Assembly (NCBI GenBank): GCA_964408085.1
Contig: CAYOYB010000004.1
Coordinates: 91,397 to 155,396 of the forward strand
Reading direction: 5' to 3'
DNA length: 64,000 bases
Source: CAJLIR01 sp964408085
GTDB taxonomy: Bacteria; Bacillota_I; Bacilli_A; RF39; UBA660
The position numbers were made by a program, and so were the translations under genes. Shown here one piece after another: positions 53,593-62,252 of this stretch. Each line of letters opens with the position of its first letter. Position 1 is the stretch's first letter. A model generated the notes under the pieces. The model searched no databases, was not told the DNA's origin, and saw only the letters and a program-made list of their open reading frames with translations.

Positions 53593-54435
53593 CTAATGTA
53601 TTTTTAATTTTATTCTTGCATCTTTATTATTCGCGTTTAATGTTTCTAGAACATTTAAATCTTTTGTTGAAAGAAAATTATTAATTGAAATATCATTATT
53701 TATATTTATCAATGGCAAAATACCTGTACCATTAATAATATTCATATTTCCTGTTATAAATGGGCAGAACATTATATTATCTACATTGTTAAAAAAGGAT
53801 TGGTAAACAGTACTATTTTTAATTTGCTGAATTAAATTATCACAATTAAATAACTTATAATAATTTTCTAATAAATCAATAAGATAAAATACATCAATAT
53901 AACCTAATTTATTATTTTGTAAATCTATTGCAGTCAATTTCAAATAATTAACAGAATCAAATAATGAATCATAAAAAACTTCTTTTAATTTTTCTTTATT
54001 AATATTAATACCAATAATACTTTTCTTACAAAGTTTTTTCAGCTCATTATTAGGAATCATAATTTCAAGTATTTGTTTATTAGATAAACCATTTGAATTA
54101 TAATATCCATTTTTTATATAATTACTAATTATACTTCTTGGGAAGTTATATTCCATTAAAACAACATTACAGCATTTTAAATTCATTTTAACCAATTCTT
54201 GTATATATGACTTTATTGCATTCTTGGGCGAACAAAAAAAAGACATAGTTTCATTATTAAAATACTCTTGAGGAATATATCCATCTAAATTTTCATTTTT
54301 AAAAAAACTCATAAAACCTAATTTATAATATAATTCCTCTAAAGTATAAAAATTCAAAGGCCCCAATATATTTTTTTCTTTTACTAATAATGGAGATAAA
54401 TTAAATGTATCTGGTACAATTCTATACAATTTCAT
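53593..54435 (-). CDS. 280-aa protein, unknown
   Basis: A 280-residue soluble Asn-rich protein (MKLYRIVPDTFNLSPLLVKE). It has no motif I recognise. The ATG at 54435 has AGGTG six bases upstream; a GTG three codons earlier is the alternative. It lies alone with about 150 bp on each side. Confidence 0.75.
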   Translation of the reverse strand: MKLYRIVPDTFNLSPLLVKEKNILGPLNFYTLEELYYKLGFMSFFKNENLDGYIPQEYFNNETMSFFCSPKNAIKSYIQELVKMNLKCCNVVLMEYNFPRSIISNYIKNGYYNSNGLSNKQILEIMIPNNELKKLCKKSIIGININKEKLKEVFYDSLFDSVNYLKLTAIDLQNNKLGYIDVFYLIDLLENYYKLFNCDNLIQQIKNSTVYQSFFNNVDNIMFCPFITGNMNIINGTGILPLININNDISINNFLSTKDLNVLETLNANNKDARIKLKIH

Positions 54436-54517
54436 ATTAATCACCTATAGATATATATTTTAATAACAGATATGTTCTTTGTCAACAAAAGCTTAACAAA
54501 GAAAAAAGCCCATAATA

Positions 54518-55897
54518 TTAAACATCATTTATTTTCATAACTACTACAATAGCATCTTCCAAAGTTTTTTCAATTTTATCATCAATTATACCTAATTCAT
54601 TTACTGAGTAAAGTTCATCTTTCATTTCACTAAATTTATGGATTTCAACTAATTCAAAACCAACAGCACCAAAGAATTTTCTTATATGATTTTCATCTTC
54701 AAAACGATCATTCAAATTATTTCTTGAAGTAATACTTGCTAAATTCTTATTAAAATCTGGTAGCGCCTTATCTTGTGAATTCATAAACTTTTTAGGTGTT
54801 ACATCACAGGTAATCCAAATGCCATCATATTTAGATAATAAGTCATAAATGTTTTGTGCAACTTGTCTTTTCTCATCAAAAGTTAAATATCTTAATAAAC
54901 CTTCATTAATTACTGCAATTGGTTCATCAGTTTTAAAATAACTTTCTATCTTTTTAAAAACATCATTTTTTAAGGCATTACCACCAATAATATTTAAATT
55001 TTGGGAAATATCTTTTTCAATTGAATTCAATATTTCTGTTTTATTTTTAGCAACATTTTCTAAATCTAATTCAACATAATTATATCCTTTTTTAGAATAA
55101 ATTAATCCACGTGATGAATATCCTGCCGCCAATTCTAATATTTGTTTTATTCTATATTTATCTAGAAGTTTGTTAATTAATTTATATCTTGCCTCAATCT
55201 CTGGAGCTAACAACTGATTTAAAGTTACTTTTTCATCACAATAATTTACTAACCAATTATAAATTTCTTTTTCATAAGGTATATCTGTAAAAATTCTTGG
55301 ATACGAAGTTACAATAGCAGTAGGACTTATTTCCTCATAATCTTTATCATTTACAATTGACTTAAATTGTTTAATTAAATTTGCTGGATAAATTTCATAT
55401 AAGCCAAATGTATCAACTTCTAATTCAAATGGAATAAAATTTTCTAATAATTTTTCTTTCATTTGAATTATTTTATTATAATCTTTATCGATATGAATTG
55501 TAATATGGAAATTAAAATTTTCAGGATTATATTTCTTACCTTGTAACAATTGATATATTTTTTTCTGAAATATTTTTAATTTTTCATTAGCTTTAATATT
55601 AAAATATAAAACATAACTATTCTCTTTACCATTCATTATTCCTATATCATCAATTAATATGTTGAGTTTTGGAAATTCGATTTTTGGTAGTTCTTCTATA
55701 GCCTTCTCTTTATAAGAAATATTACAAGCTGATAATGTAAAATGGTATGGAAGTGTATCTACAATTTCTCTATCAATTATACTAGATCTAAATGGAACCT
55801 TACATAATTTTTCAGATATTTGTTTTGTATAAAATTCTATTTTTTCTAAATTAATACTATCAAAAATAGATATAAAAGTTATTACTTCATTCACCAT
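54518..55897 (-). CDS. 2H phosphoesterase-methyltransferase fusion
   Basis: About 459 residues (numbering from an in-frame ATG at 55909). The N-terminal domain holds two HxT motifs, YHFTLSA (His56) and FHITIHID (His135), the signature of 2H phosphoesterases such as cyclic-phosphodiesterases and RNA ligase-like enzymes. From about 195 an LCM/TcmP-like class I methyltransferase follows: QILELAAGYSSRGLIYSKKG, AVINEGLLRYLTFDEKRQVA and FFGAVGFELVEIHKFSE. The ATG at 55897 has GGGAG five bases before it. It lies 14 bp after the YbaK-like gene, so both may act on tRNA or nucleotides. Confidence 0.85.
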   Translation of the reverse strand: MVNEVITFISIFDSINLEKIEFYTKQISEKLCKVPFRSSIIDREIVDTLPYHFTLSACNISYKEKAIEELPKIEFPKLNILIDDIGIMNGKENSYVLYFNIKANEKLKIFQKKIYQLLQGKKYNPENFNFHITIHIDKDYNKIIQMKEKLLENFIPFELEVDTFGLYEIYPANLIKQFKSIVNDKDYEEISPTAIVTSYPRIFTDIPYEKEIYNWLVNYCDEKVTLNQLLAPEIEARYKLINKLLDKYRIKQILELAAGYSSRGLIYSKKGYNYVELDLENVAKNKTEILNSIEKDISQNLNIIGGNALKNDVFKKIESYFKTDEPIAVINEGLLRYLTFDEKRQVAQNIYDLLSKYDGIWITCDVTPKKFMNSQDKALPDFNKNLASITSRNNLNDRFEDENHIRKFFGAVGFELVEIHKFSEMKDELYSVNELGIIDDKIEKTLEDAIVVVMKINDV

Positions 55898-55911
55898 ACC
55901 ATCTCCCATTA

Positions 55912-56466
55912 TTATATATTTTTTTGTTCCTTTGCTAAATTTTCTAAGACTTCTACATTATTTAATTTTAATAAATATTTACTTGGTAATGAAATTTTAG
56001 ATTTTTGTAATCCACTACCACAAATAATTTTTTCAACCTCTAAAACTTTGGGATCAATAAATATTTTCCAGTCATTTGGCAAACCAATAGAATTTATACT
56101 ACCATATTCCATTTTTGTTTGATCTAATACGTAATCCAATGGTGCCACTGAAACCATCCTCGAATTTGTATATTTTCTTACTGTTGATGACATATTATAT
56201 TTAAATCCAGTTGGTACTAATAAAGCTACATAACTTTTATTTTCTCCCCTTTTACATTCGCATATTAAACAATTTACCCCAGTTTTAATATCAACATTAT
56301 AATGTTCACATAATTTTATGCCATCCATAAATTCTGGATTTATTTCAGCGACTAATATATCATTCTTTTCTTGTTCTGAAAACAAATTTTCAATACATTT
56401 ATAAGTAGATTCAGATACTAAACCTTTATTATCAATTACTTTTTTAAACTCTAATTTATTATTCAT
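55912..56466 (-). CDS. YbaK/ProX-type aminoacyl-tRNA deacylase
   Basis: About 184 residues, YbaK/EbsC fold: GVNCLICECKRGENKSYVAL, the VRKYTNSRMVSVAPLDYVLD stretch, YGSINSIGLPNDWKIFIDPK and KIICGSGLQKSKISLP. Such trans-editing enzymes free mischarged tRNAs (Cys-tRNA-Pro, Ala-tRNA-Pro and others). The ATG at 56466 follows GGAGAAG; an upstream in-frame ATG at 56487 is the alternative. Cotranscribed with the 2H-methyltransferase fusion. Confidence 0.88.
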   Translation of the reverse strand: MNNKLEFKKVIDNKGLVSESTYKCIENLFSEQEKNDILVAEINPEFMDGIKLCEHYNVDIKTGVNCLICECKRGENKSYVALLVPTGFKYNMSSTVRKYTNSRMVSVAPLDYVLDQTKMEYGSINSIGLPNDWKIFIDPKVLEVEKIICGSGLQKSKISLPSKYLLKLNNVEVLENLAKEQKNI

Positions 56467-56480
56467 ATCTTCTCCAATCA

Positions 56481-56566
56481 TTATCAATTATTTTCATTTA
56501 AAACCTTTTCAGCTTCATTTATTAATTGTTCCTTTCTAATTTATTAAGATGTGTTTGAGTAATTAC
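56481..56566 (-). pseudogene. Possible gene 3'-end remnant
   Basis: On the minus strand, EQLINEAEKVLNENN then stop can be read at the end of this segment, and HLNKLER in another frame just before it; a single-base shift would join them into a helical C-terminus. No start or body is present. A weak call based on reading pattern only. Confidence 0.25.
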
Positions 56567-56582
56567 AGTATAAACTTACTAA

Positions 56583-56707
56583 TATAATTTTACCATAATT
56601 TTTATCATTTATTAATGGTATTGTTAGCTTTACTATATTTTTTAATATCTACTAACTAAAAAATAAAAAGAATATCCAAATTGATATCCCTTTATACACA
56701 TAAATAA
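56583..56707. repeat. Intergenic repeat unit, copy 1
   Basis: This interval aligns with 59422-59538 over most of its length: it shares a promoter-like TATAATTTTA(C/A)CATA, ATCATTTA, a T-rich middle, then AACTAAAAAA, AAAAAGAATATC and a following CTTTATA.. CATAAAT. In both places it lies between the promoter of one leftward gene and the terminator of the next. Confidence 0.6.
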
Positions 56708-56732
56708 ATCCACATACTAAATACATAAACAT

Positions 56733-57635
56733 TTAGATACTGTCATATTTCAATTTTTCAAAAATAGGTGCATTACCTTTATAACTATTTGGAGAGATTG
56801 GACTAGGATGATATATTGGTAATATTTTATAACCATCTACTTCATATATGTTGCCAACTACATCTGAAAACTTAGTAAACTTAAAATTAAGTAAATTTCT
56901 AGTTGGAAATTCTCCTAAAGTGATAATTAATTTAGGATTTAATATTTTTAATTGTTGTAACATTATATTCTTACAATTACTAGAACAAGTTTTTAAATTT
57001 TTTCTCATCAATGGATAACACTTAACTGATTCTAAAAAGGTAGTTTCAAAAATATCTCTATTAATAATATCAAATAGTTTCTGCAATACAACTCCACTTG
57101 GTAATACTTTGCCATTTATATCACACCATAATTTATGACTTTTTCGCCAGCCATTATTTGCAGGAGCTTCTCCAACTAAAACTATGTCATTGTCTTTACC
57201 TAAGAATACAGTAGCATCATTTGGAAACTTATCAACTAATTTATCACAAGATTTACAAGCGTATACTTTTTCATCTATCTGTTTTAATAGCTTATTTATT
57301 AATTTTGTTTTTAATGTTGTATATCTATGTTTTGTATCATCAGTTAATATCCTATCTCTCTCTATAATTTCATAATTTTTATATTCTATATCATGATTAA
57401 ATTGACTTGAAGTTAAGTCTATAATATTATTTTCTATTACATTGAAATAATGACTAATATTATCAACATTAATTTTACAAATATCTCCACCAAAATAATC
57501 ATTAATGATTAAAGATGTTATTGCACACATACCAAAACATTTATTATTGTCATTCCAATCATCTTGAACTTTAGGATAACATAAATCTTTTGAGTAACAT
57601 TCTAACAATATTTTCTGTATATTTTCAATATTCAC
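56733..57635 (-). CDS. YunG-uracil-DNA-glycosylase fusion
   Basis: About 300 residues. Residues 1-115 match the YunG domain: FGMCAITSLIINDYFGGDIC, NISHYFNVIENNIIDLTSSQ and the ERDRILTDDTKHRYTTLK end. A CKSCDKLV pair leads into a UDG-superfamily domain (about 150-300): DIVLVGEAPANNGWRKSHKL, LITLGEFPTRNLL and ILPIYHPSPISPN. The Cys pair is like the Fe-S ligands of family 4 UDG. The ATG at 57653 has no ribosome site; GTG at 57635 lies five bases after GGGGTG and is preferred. The joint role is unknown; uracil removal from DNA is likely. Confidence 0.85.
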   Translation of the reverse strand: MNIENIQKILLECYSKDLCYPKVQDDWNDNNKCFGMCAITSLIINDYFGGDICKINVDNISHYFNVIENNIIDLTSSQFNHDIEYKNYEIIERDRILTDDTKHRYTTLKTKLINKLLKQIDEKVYACKSCDKLVDKFPNDATVFLGKDNDIVLVGEAPANNGWRKSHKLWCDINGKVLPSGVVLQKLFDIINRDIFETTFLESVKCYPLMRKNLKTCSSNCKNIMLQQLKILNPKLIITLGEFPTRNLLNFKFTKFSDVVGNIYEVDGYKILPIYHPSPISPNSYKGNAPIFEKLKYDSI

Positions 57636-57693
57636 AATAACACCCCACTTCATTAAGTTTTAACTATAAATATTATGCCAAATAAACTTTAGC

Positions 57694-57777
57694 GTGTCTT
57701 GACCTTTAAATTATTTATTATAATTTCTAATTCCCATTTATATTCTTCTAATTTTTTTAAATAGCTTTTATACAGCC
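57694..57777 (-). pseudogene. Remnant of the gene at 61323-61877
   Basis: The minus strand reads WLYKSYLKKLEEYKWELEII and ends INNLKVKTR, matching the C-terminus at 61323 (WLYENYFKRDYLKELEEYKW, HLEMKKNNLKFKRK) with a five-residue gap. No start or N-terminal part remains. It is a decayed copy 3.6 kb from the intact-looking one. Confidence 0.75.
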
Positions 57778-57807
57778 ATCTAACTTATTTCCTTTCTATT
57801 AATTATT

Positions 57808-58617
57808 TTATTTAAGTTCTATTATCTCTAAGTCATTTGGTACAAAAACATTCCCCTGATAGTTCTCTCTTGCTTCTTTTAAATATTCACTCTTCCTCTG
57901 TTCTCCTAAATTTTCTTGCGTATGCCATAATATTAAATTTTTAGCACCAATATTTTGTGCTTTGATACTGGCAGATTTTACAGTATCATGATTTTTTTCT
58001 CTAGGTTTAAATTTTTCTGATTCAGTTTCTAAGCAAAAAGCTTCATGAAGTAAATAATCTATATTTTTTACGTCAGCATATAATTTCTCATCTAATGGCT
58101 CATCGCCAAGAAAAGCAAGAGTTTTGTTATTATTTAATGTTGTTTTAAACCCATATTGTTTATCAGTTTTTGATATTATATCTAAAAATTCTAATTCATA
58201 ATCTAATACTTTTCTCTTTTCATGATTTCCAACAACATTAATAAAAATTCTTTTATCAATAAATAGTTGTTGTTCCTTTCGAAGTAAAGTACGAATTTGA
58301 TCTCTAAGAATTTTGGCAACTTCATCATGACAATATATATTTAATTCGCCATTGTAAGTTCCTTTTGTCATTGATATATCCACAAATCTATATATCCAAA
58401 GCATTCCAAACAGATGATCAATGTGTTTATGAGAGATAAATATATTATGAATTTTATTTAAGTCAATATTAGCCATTTTGAATTGTTTTAATATTCTATT
58501 ACCCCCACCTGTATCCACAAGTAAATAATTGTTATTATTATCTTCTAATACAAAACATGTATTAAAATTATTTACTACACTTGCAGTACCAGTTCCTAGA
58601 ACTATTATTTTCTCCAT
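57808..58617 (-). CDS. Metallo-beta-lactamase-fold hydrolase (RNase Z-like)
   Basis: About 269 residues of the MBL fold. Metal ligands are in FISHKHIDHLFGMLW (HxHxDH), LHEAFCLE and NLILWHTQ; GTGTASVVNNFN is the glycine-rich start usual in tRNase Z/ElaC-like and related phosphodiesterases. The ATG at 58617 has GGGGG five bases upstream. It is not certain to process tRNA, since the exosite arm (about residues 150-180) is short. Confidence 0.85.
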   Translation of the reverse strand: MEKIIVLGTGTASVVNNFNTCFVLEDNNNNYLLVDTGGGNRILKQFKMANIDLNKIHNIFISHKHIDHLFGMLWIYRFVDISMTKGTYNGELNIYCHDEVAKILRDQIRTLLRKEQQLFIDKRIFINVVGNHEKRKVLDYELEFLDIISKTDKQYGFKTTLNNNKTLAFLGDEPLDEKLYADVKNIDYLLHEAFCLETESEKFKPREKNHDTVKSASIKAQNIGAKNLILWHTQENLGEQRKSEYLKEARENYQGNVFVPNDLEIIELK

Positions 58618-58704
58618 ATTAGCCCCCAATCTCTTATATCACTATAATTTTATCATATTTTTGATGTCATTTTAATCTTTTATTTACAACAAACTAAAAG
58701 TTTA

Positions 58705-59388
58705 CTAATCTTTAATTTTTTTGATAATGACTGAAAATTGATTAGATTTTGAAATATCGCCATTTATTTTATTGGGATTAAACATAGAATTATCATAATA
58801 TTTTAAAATTTCATAACCTTTATTTATAAAATATTTTTCAAAGAAATCTTTCTTATATTTATTGAAGTAAGTTTTATATTTTTGATTAAATGGCTCATCA
58901 TCAAAGTTTTCTTTTTCTTTGGCTAATTGCTCTATAACATTAATAACAAGTAAGCCATCTTTTTTTAAAATGTAATCAAATTGATTTAAAGTATGTAAAC
59001 AATCTTCATCATTTAAGTGGATAAGTGTAGCAAAACATAAAATGCAATTAAAATATGAATTTTCAAAATCTAAACTTCGTGCATCCATCACTTTAAACTT
59101 AGCTTTTGGTGCATTATTTATTGCTATTTTTATCATATTTGGAGCAGCATCTATACCAACAACATCAAAATTTTTATTTACTTTTTCTGTTAAGTATTTA
59201 GGATAATCCCCTATTGCAGTACCCACATCCAATATTCTGGCATTATTAGGTAAATTGGAAACGATAAAATCGATCTCTTTTTGGAATTGTACATTTCCTT
59301 TTAGATCTTTTGATTTAAAATATTCAATATATTCAGGTACAATATTATTATAAGTTGATACTGTTATATCAGTTTTGTTTTCCTTCAT
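58705..59388 (-). CDS. Class I SAM-dependent methyltransferase
   Basis: About 227 residues: ARILDVGTAIGDYPKYLTEK (motif I), DVVGIDAAPNMIKIAINNAP, FNCILCFATLIHLND and LKKDGLLVINVIEQ. The ATG at 59388 is preferred since AGGTG lies six bases upstream; a longer frame to 59493 covers the promoter. The promoter-like element is at 59422-59436. Substrate unknown. Confidence 0.9.
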   Translation of the reverse strand: MKENKTDITVSTYNNIVPEYIEYFKSKDLKGNVQFQKEIDFIVSNLPNNARILDVGTAIGDYPKYLTEKVNKNFDVVGIDAAPNMIKIAINNAPKAKFKVMDARSLDFENSYFNCILCFATLIHLNDEDCLHTLNQFDYILKKDGLLVINVIEQLAKEKENFDDEPFNQKYKTYFNKYKKDFFEKYFINKGYEILKYYDNSMFNPNKINGDISKSNQFSVIIKKIKD

Positions 59389-59421
59389 TTTAATCACCTC
59401 TAAACTTTTTATAGCTCTTAA

Positions 59422-59538
59422 TATAATTTTAACATATTTTCTATCATTTACTGATAATAATATTATTCTTATTATATTTTTAATGTATACCAACTAAAAA
59501 AGAAAAAGAATATCTAAATGATATTCTCTTTATATGCA
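59422..59538. repeat. Intergenic repeat unit, copy 2
   Basis: Partner of 56583-56707 (see there). It carries the promoter-like TATAATTTTAACATA of the methyltransferase gene and, at its far end, the hairpin of the terminator at 59500-59526. Confidence 0.6.
59500..59526 (-). terminator. Terminator after the DUF6119-like gene
   Basis: Leftward GAATATC pairs with GATATTC around five bases, followed by TTTTTC and more T. Confidence 0.7.
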
Positions 59539-59630
59539 TAAATGGGGCAATAAACAAACGAGTTTTGCACCCAAGTCAGTAATACGTGATGAATTAATTA
59601 TATCCTATTTTTTTATTAAAATCAAATTTT

Positions 59631-61200
59631 TTATTTTGATTCATATTTACTTACATAAATGATTGGTTCTTTTCCCATTGATTTAATTTGTTTAGACCAA
59701 ATACTAAGCTTACTGATTAGCATAATTGAATTCAACTTTAATAAGTTGATTGGAAAGCTATTAAAAATTCTTTTCTTTTCCAAATAAAACCATAGACCAA
59801 ATTTATAGATATTATCATTATCTATTTTTTCCAGATTTACAATTTTAGAATTGATTAAATTAGCTGACAATAAGGATTGATCAACACAATATGACAAAGA
59901 TTGCGCATCACCAATTTTTAAAGAAAAATATGTATTATCAGTAATCAGATCAGCAATTTCAACTTTATAATCATTATGATTAAATTCATTATCATATTTT
60001 AGTAATAAACAATCTCTATCCAATAATATGCCTGAATACTTATTTGCTAGAAGCTTATTGATTTTTTCTTCTCTATATAGTCCTTCTTTATGATTTAACT
60101 CTGACTTACTTATATTGTCTTCTTCTTTATATATAACTTTAATTGTTTTAACTTCGTCTTGTATCAACTTTATATAGTCATTGTTATATTCATACCATCT
60201 ACCATCATAGAAGCATATGTTTTCATCAGGTAATTCATAATTAATATGTTTTTTTAAAATATTCACTATATATAGTTTCGTTAGATTCATCTTTATAAAC
60301 TATTCTTGCACTTTCTACTAATTGTTGTATATCTAAATTTTTTTCGATACTAAACTCAAATAAATCATCAAGTGTCAATGTTTCTATTTTATATTCATCT
60401 CTTCCAACTTTTAATACTTTACTTTCTTCATTTTCAAAATAAAAATTGCATCCTACTATTGTAAACTCATTTAAATCAATAGAATTATAATTTTGTTGAT
60501 TTCCATTTTTAAATTTATCTAATTCTTTTCTAAATTCTTTATACATAGTTTCATAATATCCAGTAATTTCTTCTTCATTTCTTACTTCAACAAGAAGAGG
60601 AATTTTATTTATAGGACTTTTTTGTAAATCACTTTTAATTTTATCTAATAACTCATATATTCGATCAAATGGAATATCAATGTTAAATCTAATTGATTTT
60701 CCAATATCAATTCTTTTTCCATAAAAATTGTTTAGTGGAGTGAAAGATAGACTCGTTATATTTTCACCTGTATCATACAAAATCGTCTTTGTGTTTTTAT
60801 ATGAAGTAATTGATGAATTTTTGTTTGAAGAAGCTGTAATAGAACTTTTTCTCTTAATCTCATCTAATTCAATTCTTTTAGCGAAATCAAATCCAAATTC
60901 TCTTTCACAATATTTTTGTGCAAGGAAACTACTTGTGCCATAAGTTATTGCAAAAGTATCATCATTATTTTTACTACATAATACAATGCTTGCAACACCT
61001 GATTTACTTGGAATATTATTTTCTCCAAATGCATCAAATACTGATTTCCAACTTATTTTTTGATTTTCTTCATATTTACAATATAAATTTAATCTATAAT
61101 CACCACTAGTAATATCATTACCACACTTTTTATATTCTTTTTCTTCCATACTTTCCAAAAGATCTTTTTTATTTTTGATTTTAAAAATATTATACTGCAT
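59631..61200 (-). pseudogene. TIGR04141/DUF6119-family protein, frameshifted
   Basis: Two overlapping frames make one protein of about 520 residues. The first (60241-61200) has FDAFGENNIPSKSGVASIVL and TFAITYGTSSFLAQKYCERE, and REFGFDFAKRIELDEIKRKS. The second (59631-60290) has FYDGRWYEYNN, LLDRDCLLL and FSLKIGDAQSLSYCVDQSLL. These blocks fall in order in the sporadically distributed TIGR04141 family, often in defence loci. The frames meet at a run of seven A (T at 60249-60255); removing one A gives EYFKKHINYELPD in one frame. This may be a mutation, a sequencing indel or a site of slippage. A GGAGG site precedes the ATG. Confidence 0.82.
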
Positions 61201-61219
61201 CTTACTACCTCCAATTCCT

Positions 61220-61265
61220 AAAAAAAGGGCAATACAAAACCTGATAAAGTCTGTACTAGCCCTTT
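61220..61265 (-). terminator. Terminator after the 61323 gene
   Basis: Leftward AAAGGGC pairs with GCCCTTT, with further pairs (TACA/TGTA) inside, followed by six or more T. Confidence 0.75.
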
Positions 61266-61322
61266 GAATCTAGAAATATTATATCAAATTATTCTACAAA
61301 TTACTACAAATCTTGAGTTTTT

Positions 61323-61877
61323 TCATTTTCTCTTAAACTTTAAATTATTTTTTTTCATTTCTAAATGCCATTTGTATTCTTCTAACTCTTTAAGATAATC
61401 TCTTTTAAAATAATTTTCATACAACCATTTAACTCCTTCTTCTTTAACACATATAAAACCATCATCTTCAAATGTTATAGGATAGGGAAATACTTTTTTC
61501 ATCCTATGAAGTGCTACATGAATAGCACTTATATTTTTACCAAACAAGTAAGGTAAAAATCTTAATGAAAAAGATTGATATTTTTTTCTTTTATGATCTA
61601 TTCCTAATTCATTTTCTAAATCAAAAATTTTCTTTTTATAAAATCTTATTTCAGAAGTTAAATAATGTTCCTCTTTGTTAAAATAAACTTCTTTTAACCA
61701 ATCAACACATTCTTGATTTACATACATTTTTGTTTTCTTATCTTTATCTCTTTTTATCCATAAACAATAATCATGTTTGTGTCTTCGTTTTATATTTCTC
61801 ATGACTCTACCAAATTATTTTGTTGTTAATGAAAACATCTCTTGAATTTGTTTTCTTTCTAGCCATTCTTCGCTCAT
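61323..61877 (-). CDS. Helical DNA-binding-like protein with in-frame stop after codon 20
   Basis: The best ribosome site (AAAGGAG) precedes an ATG at 61877, opening MSEEWLERKQIQEMFSLTTK. A TAA (61815-61817) then interrupts, and the same frame continues without break through MRNIKRRHKHDYCLWIKRDK to 61323 (159 residues from the ATG at 61802). The first 20 residues look like the start of a helix-turn-helix (ERKQIQEMF) that should continue. Either the gene is broken by one stop codon, or translation restarts at 61802. Highly basic; similar to small proteins of integrative elements. A decayed copy lies at 57694-57777. Confidence 0.6.
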
Positions 61878-62009
61878 ATAACTTCTCCTTTCAAAATAAT
61901 AGGGAACGGGTAACGTAATATAGAAATTCAATATATCAAGCATGGTGTATACACACCCATCTACTTGTTAGGGAATATCCCTAAAACCCACTAATTAGTC
62001 TCCGACAGT
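61878..62009. other. Intergenic region with palindromes
   Basis: Contains TTAGGGA-ATA-TCCCTAA (61968-61984, seven perfect pairs) and a GGTGT...ACACC inverted repeat before it (about 61944-61957). Its GC is higher than the surroundings. It could be an attachment or operator site of the second element, or a structured leader of the 61323-61877 gene. Confidence 0.4.
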
Positions 62010-62201
62010 TTATTTTTTTTCTTCATATTTTTTACTAATTTCATTAGATTTTTCAATAATTTCTTTTACTTCTTTTTCATAGTTCTTATTATTAATTAAT
62101 ACTTTTGATAACAAAGAATAAGGAACATCCTTTGCATTTTCTTTAAAATACTCTAATAATTGTGGCGCAACTATTTCAAAGAAATAATTAATAAGACTCA
62201 T
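62010..62201 (-). CDS. Small protein, unknown
   Basis: About 63 residues (MSLINYFFEIVAPQLLEYFK... NEISKKYEEKK). GGAG directly abuts the ATG at 62201, an unusual spacing; an upstream TTG (62225) is the alternative. It follows the metallopeptidase-like gene. Possibly a phage- or element-type small protein. Confidence 0.5.
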   Translation of the reverse strand: MSLINYFFEIVAPQLLEYFKENAKDVPYSLLSKVLINNKNYEKEVKEIIEKSNEISKKYEEKK

Positions 62202-62252
62202 CTCCTTTCTAAATTTAGACAACAAAAAAAGAGCAACTTCTTGCTCCAGTTA

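Noticed and set aside
60241..60290. Programmed -1 ribosomal frameshift
   Set aside because: The second frame needs a +1 change relative to the first, so a -1 slippery site cannot join them.
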